From: CAXSBR01 sp964236495
GTDB lineage: Bacteria > Actinomycetota > Actinomycetes > Mycobacteriales > Jatrophihabitantaceae
Reading direction: 5' to 3'
Length of the DNA: 64,000 nucleotides
Assembly: GCA_964236495.1 (NCBI GenBank)
Contig: CAXSBR010000001.1
Span: 300,870 to 364,869, forward strand
The notes under the pieces are model-generated. The model was not told the origin of the DNA, did not search any database, and was given only the letters and a program-made list of their open reading frames with translations. Both the position numbers and the translations under genes were made by a program. Positions 49,322 through 58,014 of the stretch are shown piece by piece (the first letter of the stretch is position 1; the number at the start of each line of letters is the position of its first letter).

Positions 49322-50155
49322 ATGACAGCGTCGACGATGGCCAAGCCAGAGACGGGCCAGGTCGTACTGAGCCTGCGCAACATCTACAAAACTTTCGGCG
49401 CGGTCAATGCGCTCACCGACATCAACCTCGACGTTCACGCCGGCGAGGTGGTGGCGCTGGTGGGCGACAACGGCGCCGGCAAGTCGACTCTGGTCAAGGT
49501 GCTCGCCGGTGTGCACGCGCCCACCTCGGGCACCGTCGAGTTCGACGGCAGGGAAATTCACGTCTCGTCACCGGCCGAGGCCTTGCATCTGGGCATTGCC
49601 ACGGTGTTCCAGGACCTGGCCCTGTGCGAGAACCTCAACGTCGTGGAGAACCTCTTCCTCGGTCAAGAGATCTCGCGCTACCACCTCGACGAGGTGCAGA
49701 TGGAAACCCGGTCCTGGGAACTACTGCGCGAGCTGTCCGCGCGCATACCCACCGTGCGCATCCCGATCGCGTCGCTGTCGGGCGGCCAGCGCCAGACCGT
49801 GGCCATCGCCCGATCACTGCTGGGCAACCCCAAGATCGTGATGTTGGACGAGCCGACCGCCGCGCTGGGCGTGGCGCAGACCGCGGAGGTGCTCGACCTC
49901 ATCGAGCGGCTCAAGCACCGCGGCCTGGGCGTCATCATGGTCAGCCACAACATGGAAGACGTCCGCGCGGTTGCCGATCGGGTCGCCGTTCTACGTCTGG
50001 GCAAGAACAACGGCATCTTCGACGTCGCCACCGTGAGCGCATCGGAGATCGTTGCCGCCATCACCGGCGCGACCGACAATGCCGTGACCCGCCGCGCAAG
50101 CCGCGTGGCCGCCGGCACCGGCGTCAGCACGAACCACGAAGGGCCCGACCAGTGA
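49322..50155 (+). CDS. Sugar ABC transporter ATPase, single domain
   Basis: ABC ATPase of 277 residues. Walker A GDNGAGKSTLVKVLAG, Q-loop in TVFQDLALCENL, signature LSGGQRQTVAIAR, Walker B KIVMLDEPTAALG, and His in VSHNMEDV. It equals one half of the usual two-domain RbsA/XylG ATPase, so it must dimerise. Its stop overlaps the permease GTG (GTGA). It drives uptake by the import system whose permease follows. Confidence 0.93.
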   Translation: MTASTMAKPETGQVVLSLRNIYKTFGAVNALTDINLDVHAGEVVALVGDNGAGKSTLVKVLAGVHAPTSGTVEFDGREIHVSSPAEALHLGIATVFQDLALCENLNVVENLFLGQEISRYHLDEVQMETRSWELLRELSARIPTVRIPIASLSGGQRQTVAIARSLLGNPKIVMLDEPTAALGVAQTAEVLDLIERLKHRGLGVIMVSHNMEDVRAVADRVAVLRLGKNNGIFDVATVSASEIVAAITGATDNAVTRRASRVAAGTGVSTNHEGPDQ

Positions 50156-51489
50156 GCCACACAGTCAGCGATGCCACCGGTGCGACACCTCCCACCGGGC
50201 CTGACGCGTCCCCTCCCGCCTCCCCGCTCGCCGGGTCGCCTGATGGCCCGCCGCCGGGGGAGAAGGTGGCGCTGGACCGCCAGGACGAGCGGTTCGAAGC
50301 CGATTCGGGCCTGAGCGGCGCCTGGCGGGCGTTCGTCAAGCGGGTGCGCGCCGGCGACATCGGCTCGCTGCCGGTGGTCGTCGGCCTGATCATCGTCTGG
50401 ACGGTGTTCCAGAGCATCAACTCCGTCTTCCTGAGCAGCACCAACCTGGTGAACCTGGCCCTGGAGTGCTGCGCCACCGGCGTGATCGCGCTGGGAATCG
50501 TCTGCGTGCTGCTGGTCGGCGAGATCGATCTGTCCGTGGGCTCGGTGAGCGGGCTGAGCGCCGCCATCCTGGCCGTGTTGTTCGTCAACCACCACGTGCC
50601 GGTAATCCTCGCGATCGTGGTCGCTATGGCCGTCGGTGTGGCGATCGGGCTGCTGTATGCGACCCTGTTCAACCGGCTGGGAATGCCCAGCTTCGTCTCC
50701 ACGCTGTCAGGCCTGCTCGCGTTCCTGGGTCTGCAGCTCTACGTCCTGAACGACGAGACGATCAACCTGGACTTCAAGTCCAGCCTGGTGCAGTTCGCAC
50801 AGAACCAGTTCGTGTCGCGTCCGGTCGCCTACGTGATCGCGGCAATCCCGGCCCTGGCGATCTTCTACAGCGACTTCCGCACCTCGCAGGCACGGACCAA
50901 AGCAGGACTCACCGGCAAGTCGCTGTCGATCGTCGTCGCCAAGGCCGCCGCCATCTTCGTCGTACTCGAGATCGCGACGTGGTACCTCAACCGCGACCGT
51001 GGTATCGGCTGGATGTTCGTGCTGTTCGTCCTGCTGGTCGTGGCCATGAACTACGCCTTCACCCGCACCAGCTGGGGCCGCTCGATCTTCGCCGTCGGCG
51101 GAAATGCCGAGGCCGCGCGGCGCTCGGGCATCAAGGTCGACCGGGTGTACCTGTCGGCGTTCATGTTGTGCTCCGGGTTCGCCGCACTGGGCGGCGTGCT
51201 CACCGCGGCCCGGCTGGGCGCCTCCGGCGTGGCGACAGGTGCCGGTGACGTCAACCTCACCGCCATTGCGGCGGCCGTCATCGGCGGCACCAGCCTGTTC
51301 GGTGGTCGCGGCACCGCCTACTCGGCGCTGCTGGGCATCATCGTCATCCAGTCGATCCAGAGTGGTCTGACGCTGATGAACCTGCCCTCGTCGTCCTACC
51401 GCTACATCATCACCGGCATCGTGCTCGCTCTCGCCGTCGCCGTGGACTCACTCGCCCGCAAGTCGCGCGCCTCGCACGGCGCCGGGTAG
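50152..51489 (+). CDS. Sugar ABC transporter permease (RbsC/XylH type)
   Basis: Membrane permease of 445 residues. After a long Pro/Ser-rich cytoplasmic N-terminus (about 1-75) it has ten helices. VCVLLVGEIDLSVGSVSGL is the family signature (LxxGxIDLSVG), and IGGTSLFGGRGT and the last helices complete it. The start GTG overlaps the ATPase stop. With the binding lipoprotein and ATPase it forms a ribose/xylose-like importer. Because all local enzymes handle polyols, a tetritol or pentitol is a plausible substrate. Confidence 0.93.
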   Translation: MSHTVSDATGATPPTGPDASPPASPLAGSPDGPPPGEKVALDRQDERFEADSGLSGAWRAFVKRVRAGDIGSLPVVVGLIIVWTVFQSINSVFLSSTNLVNLALECCATGVIALGIVCVLLVGEIDLSVGSVSGLSAAILAVLFVNHHVPVILAIVVAMAVGVAIGLLYATLFNRLGMPSFVSTLSGLLAFLGLQLYVLNDETINLDFKSSLVQFAQNQFVSRPVAYVIAAIPALAIFYSDFRTSQARTKAGLTGKSLSIVVAKAAAIFVVLEIATWYLNRDRGIGWMFVLFVLLVVAMNYAFTRTSWGRSIFAVGGNAEAARRSGIKVDRVYLSAFMLCSGFAALGGVLTAARLGASGVATGAGDVNLTAIAAAVIGGTSLFGGRGTAYSALLGIIVIQSIQSGLTLMNLPSSSYRYIITGIVLALAVAVDSLARKSRASHGAG

Positions 51490-51629
51490 CGCAGCTGCCT
51501 TCGGCGCAGGTCCGCCGTGCATTCGCCTGCCGATGCGCGGGTGGTTACCTTCGCCGTTGATACCCCACTCAGCCCGACATCTGCGCACAGCCGCGTCAGC
51601 CGCTGCGTTCCGTCAGTTCAGGAGTACAC

Positions 51630-52703
51630 ATGCCTTCCACCATGCAGGCGGTCGTCTGCCACGGCCCGCTCGACTACAAGCTCGAGGAGGTGCCGGTTCC
51701 CGTTCGCGGCCCGGGCGAGCTGCTCGTCAAGGTCGAGGCGGTCGGTATCTGCGCCAGTGATCTCAAGTGCTACCACGGCGCCAGCAAGTTCTGGGGCGAT
51801 GAGACCCGCCCGGCGTGGGCCGAGACCGAGGTGGTGCCGGGGCACGAGTTCGTCGGCACCATCGTGGAACTGGACGACGAGGCCCGTGCGCACTGGAAGG
51901 TGGACGTCGGCGACCGAGTCGTGGCCGAGCAGATCGTGCCGTGCTGGAAGTGCCGCTACTGCCTGCGCGGGCAGTACCACATGTGCCAGCCGCACAACAT
52001 CTTCGGCTTCAAGCGCAAGACTCCGGGCGCGATGGCGGAGTTGATGATCTACCCGGTCGAAGCGCTGGTGCACAAAGTGTCGGCAGACCTGCCGCCTGCA
52101 CACGCCGCCTTCGCCGAGCCGCTGTCCTGCGCGGTGCACGCCGTCGAACGCGCCGGTATCCACTTCGACGACGTGGTCGTAGTCGCCGGCTGCGGTCCGA
52201 TCGGGCTGGGCATGGTCGCCGCCGCGGCGGCAAAGTCACCGGCCAAGGTGATCGCCCTGGACATGGCGCCGGCCAAGTTGGAGCTGGCCCTGCTGTGCGG
52301 CGCTGACCTGGCGATCAACATCCGCGAGCAGGACGCCGTGGCGATCGTGCGCGACCTCACCGACGGCTTCGGCTGCGACGTCTATCTGGAAGGCACCGGG
52401 CATCCGTCCGCGGTGGAGCAAGGCCTGAACATGCTGCGCAAGCAGGGCACCTTCGTCGAGTACAGCGTGTTCAAGGACCCGGTGAGCGTGGACTGGTCGA
52501 TCATCAGTGACGACAAGGAACTCGACGTGCTGGGCGCCCATCTGGGACCCGACAGCTGGCCCACCGCGATCCGGATGATCGAGTCCGGATCGCTGCCGAT
52601 GGATCTCATCTGCTCCCATCAGCTGCCGCTGGCAGATTTCCAGGACGGCCTGGACCTGGTGGCCGCCGGCGACAAGTCGGTGAAGGTGTCCCTCATCCCG
52701 TGA
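51630..52703 (+). CDS. Zinc polyol dehydrogenase (erythritol/L-threitol type)
   Basis: Zinc-dependent medium-chain dehydrogenase of 357 residues. Catalytic zinc residues: Cys in VGICASDLKCYHG and His-Glu in VPGHEFVG. Structural zinc cysteines: VPCWKCRYCLRGQYHMC. The Rossmann motif is VVVAGCGPIGLGMVAAA. The whole pattern, including CASDLKCYHGASKFWGDE and GAHLGPDSWPTAI, matches erythritol/L-threitol dehydrogenase (EltD) of mycobacteria, as I remember the family. It would oxidise a C4 (or C5) polyol to a ketose with NAD(P). Its stop overlaps the FGGY kinase 3 start. Confidence 0.88.
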   Translation: MPSTMQAVVCHGPLDYKLEEVPVPVRGPGELLVKVEAVGICASDLKCYHGASKFWGDETRPAWAETEVVPGHEFVGTIVELDDEARAHWKVDVGDRVVAEQIVPCWKCRYCLRGQYHMCQPHNIFGFKRKTPGAMAELMIYPVEALVHKVSADLPPAHAAFAEPLSCAVHAVERAGIHFDDVVVVAGCGPIGLGMVAAAAAKSPAKVIALDMAPAKLELALLCGADLAINIREQDAVAIVRDLTDGFGCDVYLEGTGHPSAVEQGLNMLRKQGTFVEYSVFKDPVSVDWSIISDDKELDVLGAHLGPDSWPTAIRMIESGSLPMDLICSHQLPLADFQDGLDLVAAGDKSVKVSLIP

Positions 52704-54196
52704 ACGAGTTGTTGCTCGGTATCGACATCGGCTCGGGCAGCACCAAGGCCGTTGTGGCTACGGCGGACGGCGAGATCGTCGCCAGCGCGACCCGCTCGCA
52801 CGAGGTGTCGCTGCCGCGCCACGGCTGGGCCGAGATGGACGCCGAGACGATGTGGTGGGGCGAGACTGCGTCGCTGGCTGCCGAGCTCAGCGCCCAGGTC
52901 GGTGCCGAGCGCATCGCCGGCGTCTGCGTCAGCGGCGTGGGCCCGTGCCTGCTGGTGTGCGATGACAACCTGCAGCCGCTGCGCCCGGCGATCCTCTACG
53001 GCCTGGACATGCGCGCCGGTGCCGAGATCGCCGAGCTCACCGAGCGCTACGGCGCGCAAGCCATCGTCGACCGCGGCGGTTCGGCGCTGTCGACGCAGGC
53101 AGTGGGGCCCAAGATGCTGTGGCTGCAGCACCACGAGCCCGAGGTGTGGTCGCGAACGAGGCGCTGGTACAACTCCAACTCCTTCGTTGCCGGCCGGCTG
53201 ACCGGCGAGTACTTCCTCGACCACCACACCGCGAGCCAATGCGATCCGATGTACGACATCACTTCCTTCGGCTGGTTCGGACCGTGGGTCGAGGACATCG
53301 CGCCGGGCTTGGAGTTCCCGCGGCTGGTCTGGCCCAGCGAGGTCGTCGGCCACGTCACCGCGGCAGCGGCCGAGCAGACCGGCCTGCGCGCGGGCACGCC
53401 GGTGTCGGCCGGCACAGTCGACGCCTGGTCCGAGGCGTTCAGCGTCGGGGTCCGCAGGCCCGGCGAGCTGATGATGATGTACGGATCGACGGCCTTCTTC
53501 GTCAACGTGATGGCCGAACTGCACTCCGACCCGGTGCTCTGGACGACTGCGGGCACCGAGCCCGGTACGTACACCTTCGCCGCGGGCACGTCCGCGGCCG
53601 GCCTGCTCACCGGCTGGATCCGCGCGATCACCGGCAATCCACCGTTCGCCGATATGGTCGCTGAGGCCGCCCAGGTACCGGCCGGTTCGGACGGGCTGCT
53701 TCTGCTGCCCTACTTCCAGGGCGAGCGGACGCCCATCTACGACCCCCAGGCGCGCGGGGTCCTGGCCGGGTTGAGCCTGCATCACGAGCGCGGCCACCTG
53801 TACCGAGCCGTGTACGAGGGCATCGCCTACGGCCTGCGTCACGTACTGGAATTCTTCGACGCCGCCGGCGGCAAGGCCGAGCGCATCGTCGCCGTCGGCG
53901 GCGGAACGAACGCCGAGCTGTGGGCGCAGATCGTCACCGACGTCACCGGCCGCGAACAACAGATACCGGCTGAGACCATCGGCGCGAGCTACGGCGACGC
54001 CCTGCTCGCCGCCATCGGCACCGGCCTGGTGCCCGCGGACACCGATTGGTCGCGCGCGGGCAAGGTACTGGTCCCGGACCCGAAGGCGGCCGAGATCTAC
54101 GAGCCGCTGTACCAGAACTTCCTGTCGCTGTACCCGGCGACGAAGCACAACGTGCACCTGCTGGCAGGCATGCAGGAAGCCGCCGACCAGCCCTGA
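52700..54196 (+). CDS. FGGY carbohydrate kinase 3
   Basis: FGGY kinase of 498 residues. LLLGIDIGSGSTKAVVATADG is the phosphate loop; GVCVSGVGPCLLVCDD is the substrate side. MMMYGSTAFFVNV and AERIVAVGGGTNAELWAQIVTDVTG give the ATP-binding C-domain. GTG 52700 overlaps the dehydrogenase stop (GTGA), so the dehydrogenase and kinase are made in tandem: oxidise a polyol to a ketose, then phosphorylate it. It is followed by a single copy of the dispersed 54-bp-type repeat. Confidence 0.93.
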   Translation: MNELLLGIDIGSGSTKAVVATADGEIVASATRSHEVSLPRHGWAEMDAETMWWGETASLAAELSAQVGAERIAGVCVSGVGPCLLVCDDNLQPLRPAILYGLDMRAGAEIAELTERYGAQAIVDRGGSALSTQAVGPKMLWLQHHEPEVWSRTRRWYNSNSFVAGRLTGEYFLDHHTASQCDPMYDITSFGWFGPWVEDIAPGLEFPRLVWPSEVVGHVTAAAAEQTGLRAGTPVSAGTVDAWSEAFSVGVRRPGELMMMYGSTAFFVNVMAELHSDPVLWTTAGTEPGTYTFAAGTSAAGLLTGWIRAITGNPPFADMVAEAAQVPAGSDGLLLLPYFQGERTPIYDPQARGVLAGLSLHHERGHLYRAVYEGIAYGLRHVLEFFDAAGGKAERIVAVGGGTNAELWAQIVTDVTGREQQIPAETIGASYGDALLAAIGTGLVPADTDWSRAGKVLVPDPKAAEIYEPLYQNFLSLYPATKHNVHLLAGMQEAADQP

Positions 54197-54200
54197 CAGC

Positions 54201-54247
54201 GGGTGAGCATCGAGCGACGAAGGAGCGAGGAGCGGAGCTCCTAGACA
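54201..54247 (+). repeat. Single intergenic copy of the dispersed repeat
   Basis: About 47 bp beginning GGGTGAGCATCGAGCGACGA. It sits between FGGY kinase 3 and the convergent gene at 54291-55742. By eye it matches the 54-bp unit at 34631-34684 at about 36 of the first 41 bases. The sequence type resembles short gene-end repeats seen in other actinobacteria, but no search was possible. Confidence 0.75.
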
Positions 54248-54290
54248 GTGCTGGCCCTCGCCGGCTGCCGCTGTCCAGCGCCGCCCGCGG

Positions 54291-55742
54291 CTACTGCTGC
54301 TTGAACAGCTTGATCAGCACAAGCAGGTCGTTGCCTTGCAAGCCGCCCAGCACCGTCGAGCCGACGTCGATGTAGGAACGAACCGGGCTGACGAACCACT
54401 TGCCGCCCGACCGGGTCGCGACGACTCCGATCTTGGGAACCGCTGCGATGAGATGCTGCACGGCCGCGCGTTGGGGTGCGGTCAGCTTGAGATGGGCCCG
54501 CTTCTGCAGGTCCTCCAGCGCGCACTCGCGGTGGGAGTCGTTGCCCTTGGTCAGCACGAGGCAGTCGCCGTCGACAGTGGCGCTAATCTTCTCTCCGTCG
54601 GTGGTGATGGTCGCGCTCTTGAACGAGACCCGCACTCCGCCGTCGACCTTGGTGTCGGCGAAAGTGACGTCGTCGAGGGTGAACTCGGGCTTGGACGGCG
54701 CGCCGGCTTTGCGGGTCAGGACGCGGCCGTAGTCGTGGATAGCGGCGTCCTCAGCCGGATCGAGCAGGCCGATCACGGTGTCGTAGTCACTGCCGGCCAG
54801 TGCGACGATGCTTTGCCGGACGGCAGCGTCGGCCGATGCGGCACCTGAGGCCGCGATCACGTCGCCCGCCGTCGGCTGGCCTAGGTGGTCGTCGTGCACG
54901 ATCGAATCCATCATCGTGTAGAGCACGCTCGGATACCACTTGCCCTTGACCTTTTGCACTGCGATGCGCACCGGCGATGCGTTCTTGCTCAGGTCGGTGA
55001 CGTCGGTGGAGCTGTCGGTGGGCGGCGTGCCGTCGAAGGCTGCGTCGAGGAACTGCTTGGTGAACGGAATCCGCTTGGCGTCGGAATTGACGGTGACGGT
55101 GCCACCGGTGAGCTTGACGATGCGGACGTGCTCGTTGACGACCTCGTCCTTCGGCTCGTAGGTCAGTCCTGAGCTGGCGAACTGGACACCGGCGACCTTG
55201 CCCGGGTCGGCCGCGGGCTGCAGCACCTTGAGCCGCTTGAGCTGGCTGACTTGGCTGGTGAACGAGTCGGTGAGAGCGGACCGCTCGGCGGGCGGAAGAT
55301 CACCCAGGACGCCCAGCAGATCAGATCTGCCCAGATCGGTGACGATCGATTTCACCGCACCCTGAGGCGATGCAGCGCCGCTGGTGTCCTGCTGGCGAAG
55401 TGCGGCATAGGTTACGCCTCCGCCGGCTACGACCACCACGGCGGCGGCAGCAACAAGGGCACCACGACGACGCGACGGTGGTCGAGGCGCGGAACCGGGC
55501 AGCTGTTCCCAGCCGGCCTGGTCCACCGGCGGTTGCCCGGGTATCGGCGCCGCCCAGCTTTGCGGGGGCTGCCCGTACTGGGGTTGCCCGTACTGGGGCT
55601 GCCCGTACTGGGGCTGCCCGTACTGGGGCTGCCCGTACTGAGGCTGCCCGTACTGCGGCTGCCCGTATTGCGGTTGCCCGTACTGGGGCCCATGCTGGGG
55701 TTGCCCGAACTCGGGTTGACCGGTGGGTGCGGGATCAGTCAT
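54291..55742 (-). CDS. Membrane protein with QPQYG repeat and lipoprotein-like outside domain
   Basis: Protein of 483 residues. The N-terminus is a Pro/Gln/Tyr/Gly repeat (QPQYG about nine times, from about residue 13). After PPSRRRGALVA comes one TM helix (AAAAVVVVAGGGVTYAAL). The rest (about residues 125-483) is an extracytoplasmic domain of two similar parts (FLDAAFDG and VLTRKAGAPS regions) with no known catalytic motif. ATG 55742 overlaps the stop of the four-TM gene upstream. A role in envelope biology is suggested by position and topology only. Confidence 0.78.
   Translation of the reverse strand: MTDPAPTGQPEFGQPQHGPQYGQPQYGQPQYGQPQYGQPQYGQPQYGQPQYGQPQYGQPPQSWAAPIPGQPPVDQAGWEQLPGSAPRPPSRRRGALVAAAAVVVVAGGGVTYAALRQQDTSGAASPQGAVKSIVTDLGRSDLLGVLGDLPPAERSALTDSFTSQVSQLKRLKVLQPAADPGKVAGVQFASSGLTYEPKDEVVNEHVRIVKLTGGTVTVNSDAKRIPFTKQFLDAAFDGTPPTDSSTDVTDLSKNASPVRIAVQKVKGKWYPSVLYTMMDSIVHDDHLGQPTAGDVIAASGAASADAAVRQSIVALAGSDYDTVIGLLDPAEDAAIHDYGRVLTRKAGAPSKPEFTLDDVTFADTKVDGGVRVSFKSATITTDGEKISATVDGDCLVLTKGNDSHRECALEDLQKRAHLKLTAPQRAAVQHLIAAVPKIGVVATRSGGKWFVSPVRSYIDVGSTVLGGLQGNDLLVLIKLFKQQ
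55571..55690 (-). repeat. 15-bp tandem repeat coding QPQYG
   Basis: Eight consecutive 15-bp units (GCCCGTACTGGGGCT-like on the plus strand), most identical, coding the QPQYG repeats at the N-terminus of the membrane protein. Being a multiple of three, copy number can change without breaking the gene. Confidence 0.9.
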
Positions 55743-56263
55743 GTCTGGTCCTCCAGCAGTGGGAACGCGGGTGCCGAACCTGCGTAGGTATCCCTCGAGC
55801 GGGCGCCTCGGGCGCGCACCGCTCGTGGAATCGCCGCGGACAGTATGGCAGCCAAGTTGATCAAGGCGCCACAAATCAGAATTATCGGTCCGACCGCGAC
55901 GGCGTGTACCGGCCCGCTGCGCGGCGCGACCAGGGTGGCCGCTGCGACCGCTGCGCCCGCCACGTCCAACACGACCATCGATACAGCAGCGGCAGTGGTG
56001 CGCCCGGCCAGCCACAGCAGCATCGCCGCGGCGAAGGCGAGGCCGACGAAGGGAAGGGCGGCCAACGCGGCAACTGCGGGCCCGCCCAGGCGCAGGAGCC
56101 GTTGCCCGGCCCCGGCGGCCCCGTACAGGCTGCGGTTGGTCGTGCCCGACGCTATCCACGGTGCAAATGTCGCGCCCACTACGACGACGATGCCGGCGGT
56201 GGCGGCCCCCAGGCGCAGCCGGCGCGACCCTGTCGACGCGGCGACGTGCGGATGAGAAGACAC
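55739..56263 (-). CDS. Small membrane protein, four helices
   Basis: Protein of 174 residues. GTG 56263 starts VSSHPHVAASTGSRRLRL, then a helix (AATAGIVVVVGATFAPWIA). The loop SGTTNRSLYGAAG is a feature seen in many actinobacterial small membrane proteins. Three more helices follow and a charged tail. The stop overlaps the ATG of the QPQYG-repeat protein (ATGA), so the two are an operon. Function unknown. It is next to, and codirectional with, the DeoR gene. Confidence 0.68.
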   Translation of the reverse strand: MSSHPHVAASTGSRRLRLGAATAGIVVVVGATFAPWIASGTTNRSLYGAAGAGQRLLRLGGPAVAALAALPFVGLAFAAAMLLWLAGRTTAAAVSMVVLDVAGAAVAAATLVAPRSGPVHAVAVGPIILICGALINLAAILSAAIPRAVRARGARSRDTYAGSAPAFPLLEDQT

Positions 56264-56276
56264 GCCGTCGACAGAA

Positions 56277-57080
56277 CTAGGCGGTCCGGACTGTGGCAAC
56301 CTGCACCTCGATGTGCTGGCGCGCCAGCTGGAGATCGGCGTCGTCGATGCCCGCATCGGTAACGAGCAGGTCGAACTCGTCGAGCCGGCCCAACAGCAGC
56401 GGTGCCGGGCGGCCAAATTTCGCGTGGTCGACCATCAGCACGCTGCGGGCGGCGTGGGCCATCATCGCCCGTCGCACCATCAGGGTCGGCTCGGATCGGT
56501 GGTAGCAGGCGCCCTGGGACAACGCGGTAGTGGAGATGAACAGCAGATCGGCGCTGAGGTTGTTGATCGCGTCGATGGTCTGCATGCCGTAACAGCCGTC
56601 CTGCAGGCGCTGGTAACGCCCACCCAGCACCAGCAGGTCGACGCCGTCGACATCGGCGAGGGCTGCAATCAACGGCACGAAGTTCGTGGCGACCGTGATC
56701 GGCGTGTGCGCGGCCAGATGCGGCACCAGCGCCATCGCGGTGGTGCTGTCGTCGAGAAAGATCGTCTGTCCGTGGTGGAGTTGCTCGGCTGCCACCCGGG
56801 CGATGGCAGCCTTCTCGGCATGCATGGCTCGGCTGCGGTCCCGAACGCTGGATTCCAGCAGTGCCGACGGATTGGCGGTGGCGCCGCCGCGCAGCTTGGT
56901 GAGCCATCCCTCGACGACCAGTGCGTCGATGTCGCGGTGCACCGTCATCAGGCTGACGCCGAAGGCGCGGGCCAGGTCGTCCAGACGGGCGTAGCCCTCG
57001 GAGAGCACTTGGCGACGGATGCGTTCGCGGCGGCCGTCCGGGCTGGGCCGGACGTCGTCGCGCGCTCCTGCCTCGCTCAC
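56277..57080 (-). CDS. DeoR family transcriptional regulator
   Basis: Sugar-catabolism repressor of 267 residues. The N-terminal HTH is RIRRQVLSEGYARLDDLARAFGVSLMTVHRDI. The C-terminal sugar-phosphate sensor (DeoRC) starts near residue 85 with AIARVAAEQLHHGQTIFLDD, with STTAMALVPHL and LLVLGGRYQ typical of the phosphate-binding fold. GTG 57080 is chosen because TAATGT lies 7 nt upstream (leaderless). It is the only DeoR gene near the polyol cluster and would respond to a phosphorylated intermediate. Its likely sites are the CGATGTGAAGT words. Confidence 0.9.
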   Translation of the reverse strand: MSEAGARDDVRPSPDGRRERIRRQVLSEGYARLDDLARAFGVSLMTVHRDIDALVVEGWLTKLRGGATANPSALLESSVRDRSRAMHAEKAAIARVAAEQLHHGQTIFLDDSTTAMALVPHLAAHTPITVATNFVPLIAALADVDGVDLLVLGGRYQRLQDGCYGMQTIDAINNLSADLLFISTTALSQGACYHRSEPTLMVRRAMMAHAARSVLMVDHAKFGRPAPLLLGRLDEFDLLVTDAGIDDADLQLARQHIEVQVATVRTA

Positions 57081-57087
57081 GGTGCTG

Positions 57088-57093
57088 ACATTA
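57088..57093 (-). promoter_or_regulatory. -10 box of the DeoR gene
   Basis: On the minus strand TAATGT is 7 nt upstream of GTG 57080 with no Shine-Dalgarno between. This is the leaderless arrangement seen repeatedly in this window and decides the DeoR start. No strong -35 is visible. Confidence 0.45.
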
Positions 57094-57165
57094 GGCCAGC
57101 GGGGCTCGAGCGGCACGACGGCGGTGACGGACTTGTCCCGCTGCGCCCTTAGCGCCGTCGAGTCG

Positions 57166-57945
57166 TCACAGGGCGGCCGTCACCTGCTCTTGGGCGATCA
57201 ACGCGGCATCGGACCCATCGCTGGACGCAGCGTCGGACGCGGCGTCGGACCCAGCATCGGACCCAGCGCCGGCGTTGCGCACCAGGACCAGCGACCCGCC
57301 CACGGTGAGCGTCGCCAGCACGTCGACGAAGGACAGCTGGCGCTCGCCGCGATCGGTAATCAACACCCGCGCACCCTCGACCAACCCCAGCCCGTCGGCC
57401 CGGACGCGGGCGGCGTCCACCAGCTCCGAGCGCAGCAGGTTGTCCGTTGCGCGATCGCCCGGGCCGGCACTGCGGTGCACAGACTCCCAGGCGTCGGCCT
57501 GCGGCCGAACCGCCGCGATATAGTCGCTGGCGCCGGCCGGCGGGGAATCGAAACTACGACCCCACGGCAGCAGCGGCACCGCGAACAGCTCCGGCGCGGC
57601 CTGCGCGTCGGAAACGCCCGTCAGGTCGGTGAAGGCGACTGCCGCGGCGGAGACGTTCGACGTTAACGACAGCCCGGCGCTGAAACAGCCGAACCAGACG
57701 GCCAGGGTCAGCCAGTGCACGGGCAGATCCACGTAGGCCGCATCTCCGATGCCCAGGCCGAGGTCGTCGGTGAGCAGGAAGTGGGTCTTGGCGATCCAGT
57801 TGCCCAGCGACGCCGCCGACAGCTCGGCCCGCTCGCCGGTGGCACGGTCGTAGAACGTGACGATCGGGCTGGCCGCGTCGGCCGCGCGGACGGCGGCGAA
57901 AACCTCCTCGGGCGTTGCCGGCTGAGGCGCAGCGCGATGGTGCAT
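57166..57945 (-). CDS. TIGR03089 family protein
   Basis: Protein of 259 residues of the TIGR03089 family, which resembles a truncated AMP-binding enzyme. VTFYDRATGERAELSAASLGNWIAKTHFLL and AAYVDLPVHWLTLAVWFGCF are its opening blocks. LVEGARVLITDRGERQLSF is near the end. The C-terminus carries a Gly/Ala/Ser/Asp repeat (SDAASDAASSDGSDAA) from 12-bp units at about 57209-57268. ATG 57945 begins MHHRAAPQP. It is next to the LCP gene, its usual neighbour in actinobacteria. Function unknown. Confidence 0.82.
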   Translation of the reverse strand: MHHRAAPQPATPEEVFAAVRAADAASPIVTFYDRATGERAELSAASLGNWIAKTHFLLTDDLGLGIGDAAYVDLPVHWLTLAVWFGCFSAGLSLTSNVSAAAVAFTDLTGVSDAQAAPELFAVPLLPWGRSFDSPPAGASDYIAAVRPQADAWESVHRSAGPGDRATDNLLRSELVDAARVRADGLGLVEGARVLITDRGERQLSFVDVLATLTVGGSLVLVRNAGAGSDAGSDAASDAASSDGSDAALIAQEQVTAAL

Positions 57946-58014
57946 CAAGTGAACGCTGCCATCAGGTCGCCAGTGCCGTCGCCCAAGCCGCGGTCCCACA
58001 GTGCAGGACGGCCA

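Noticed and set aside
48131..49561. 476-residue antisense frame over the binding protein
   Set aside because: Typical GC-rich antisense open frame; the sense gene has signal peptide, lipobox and family motifs.
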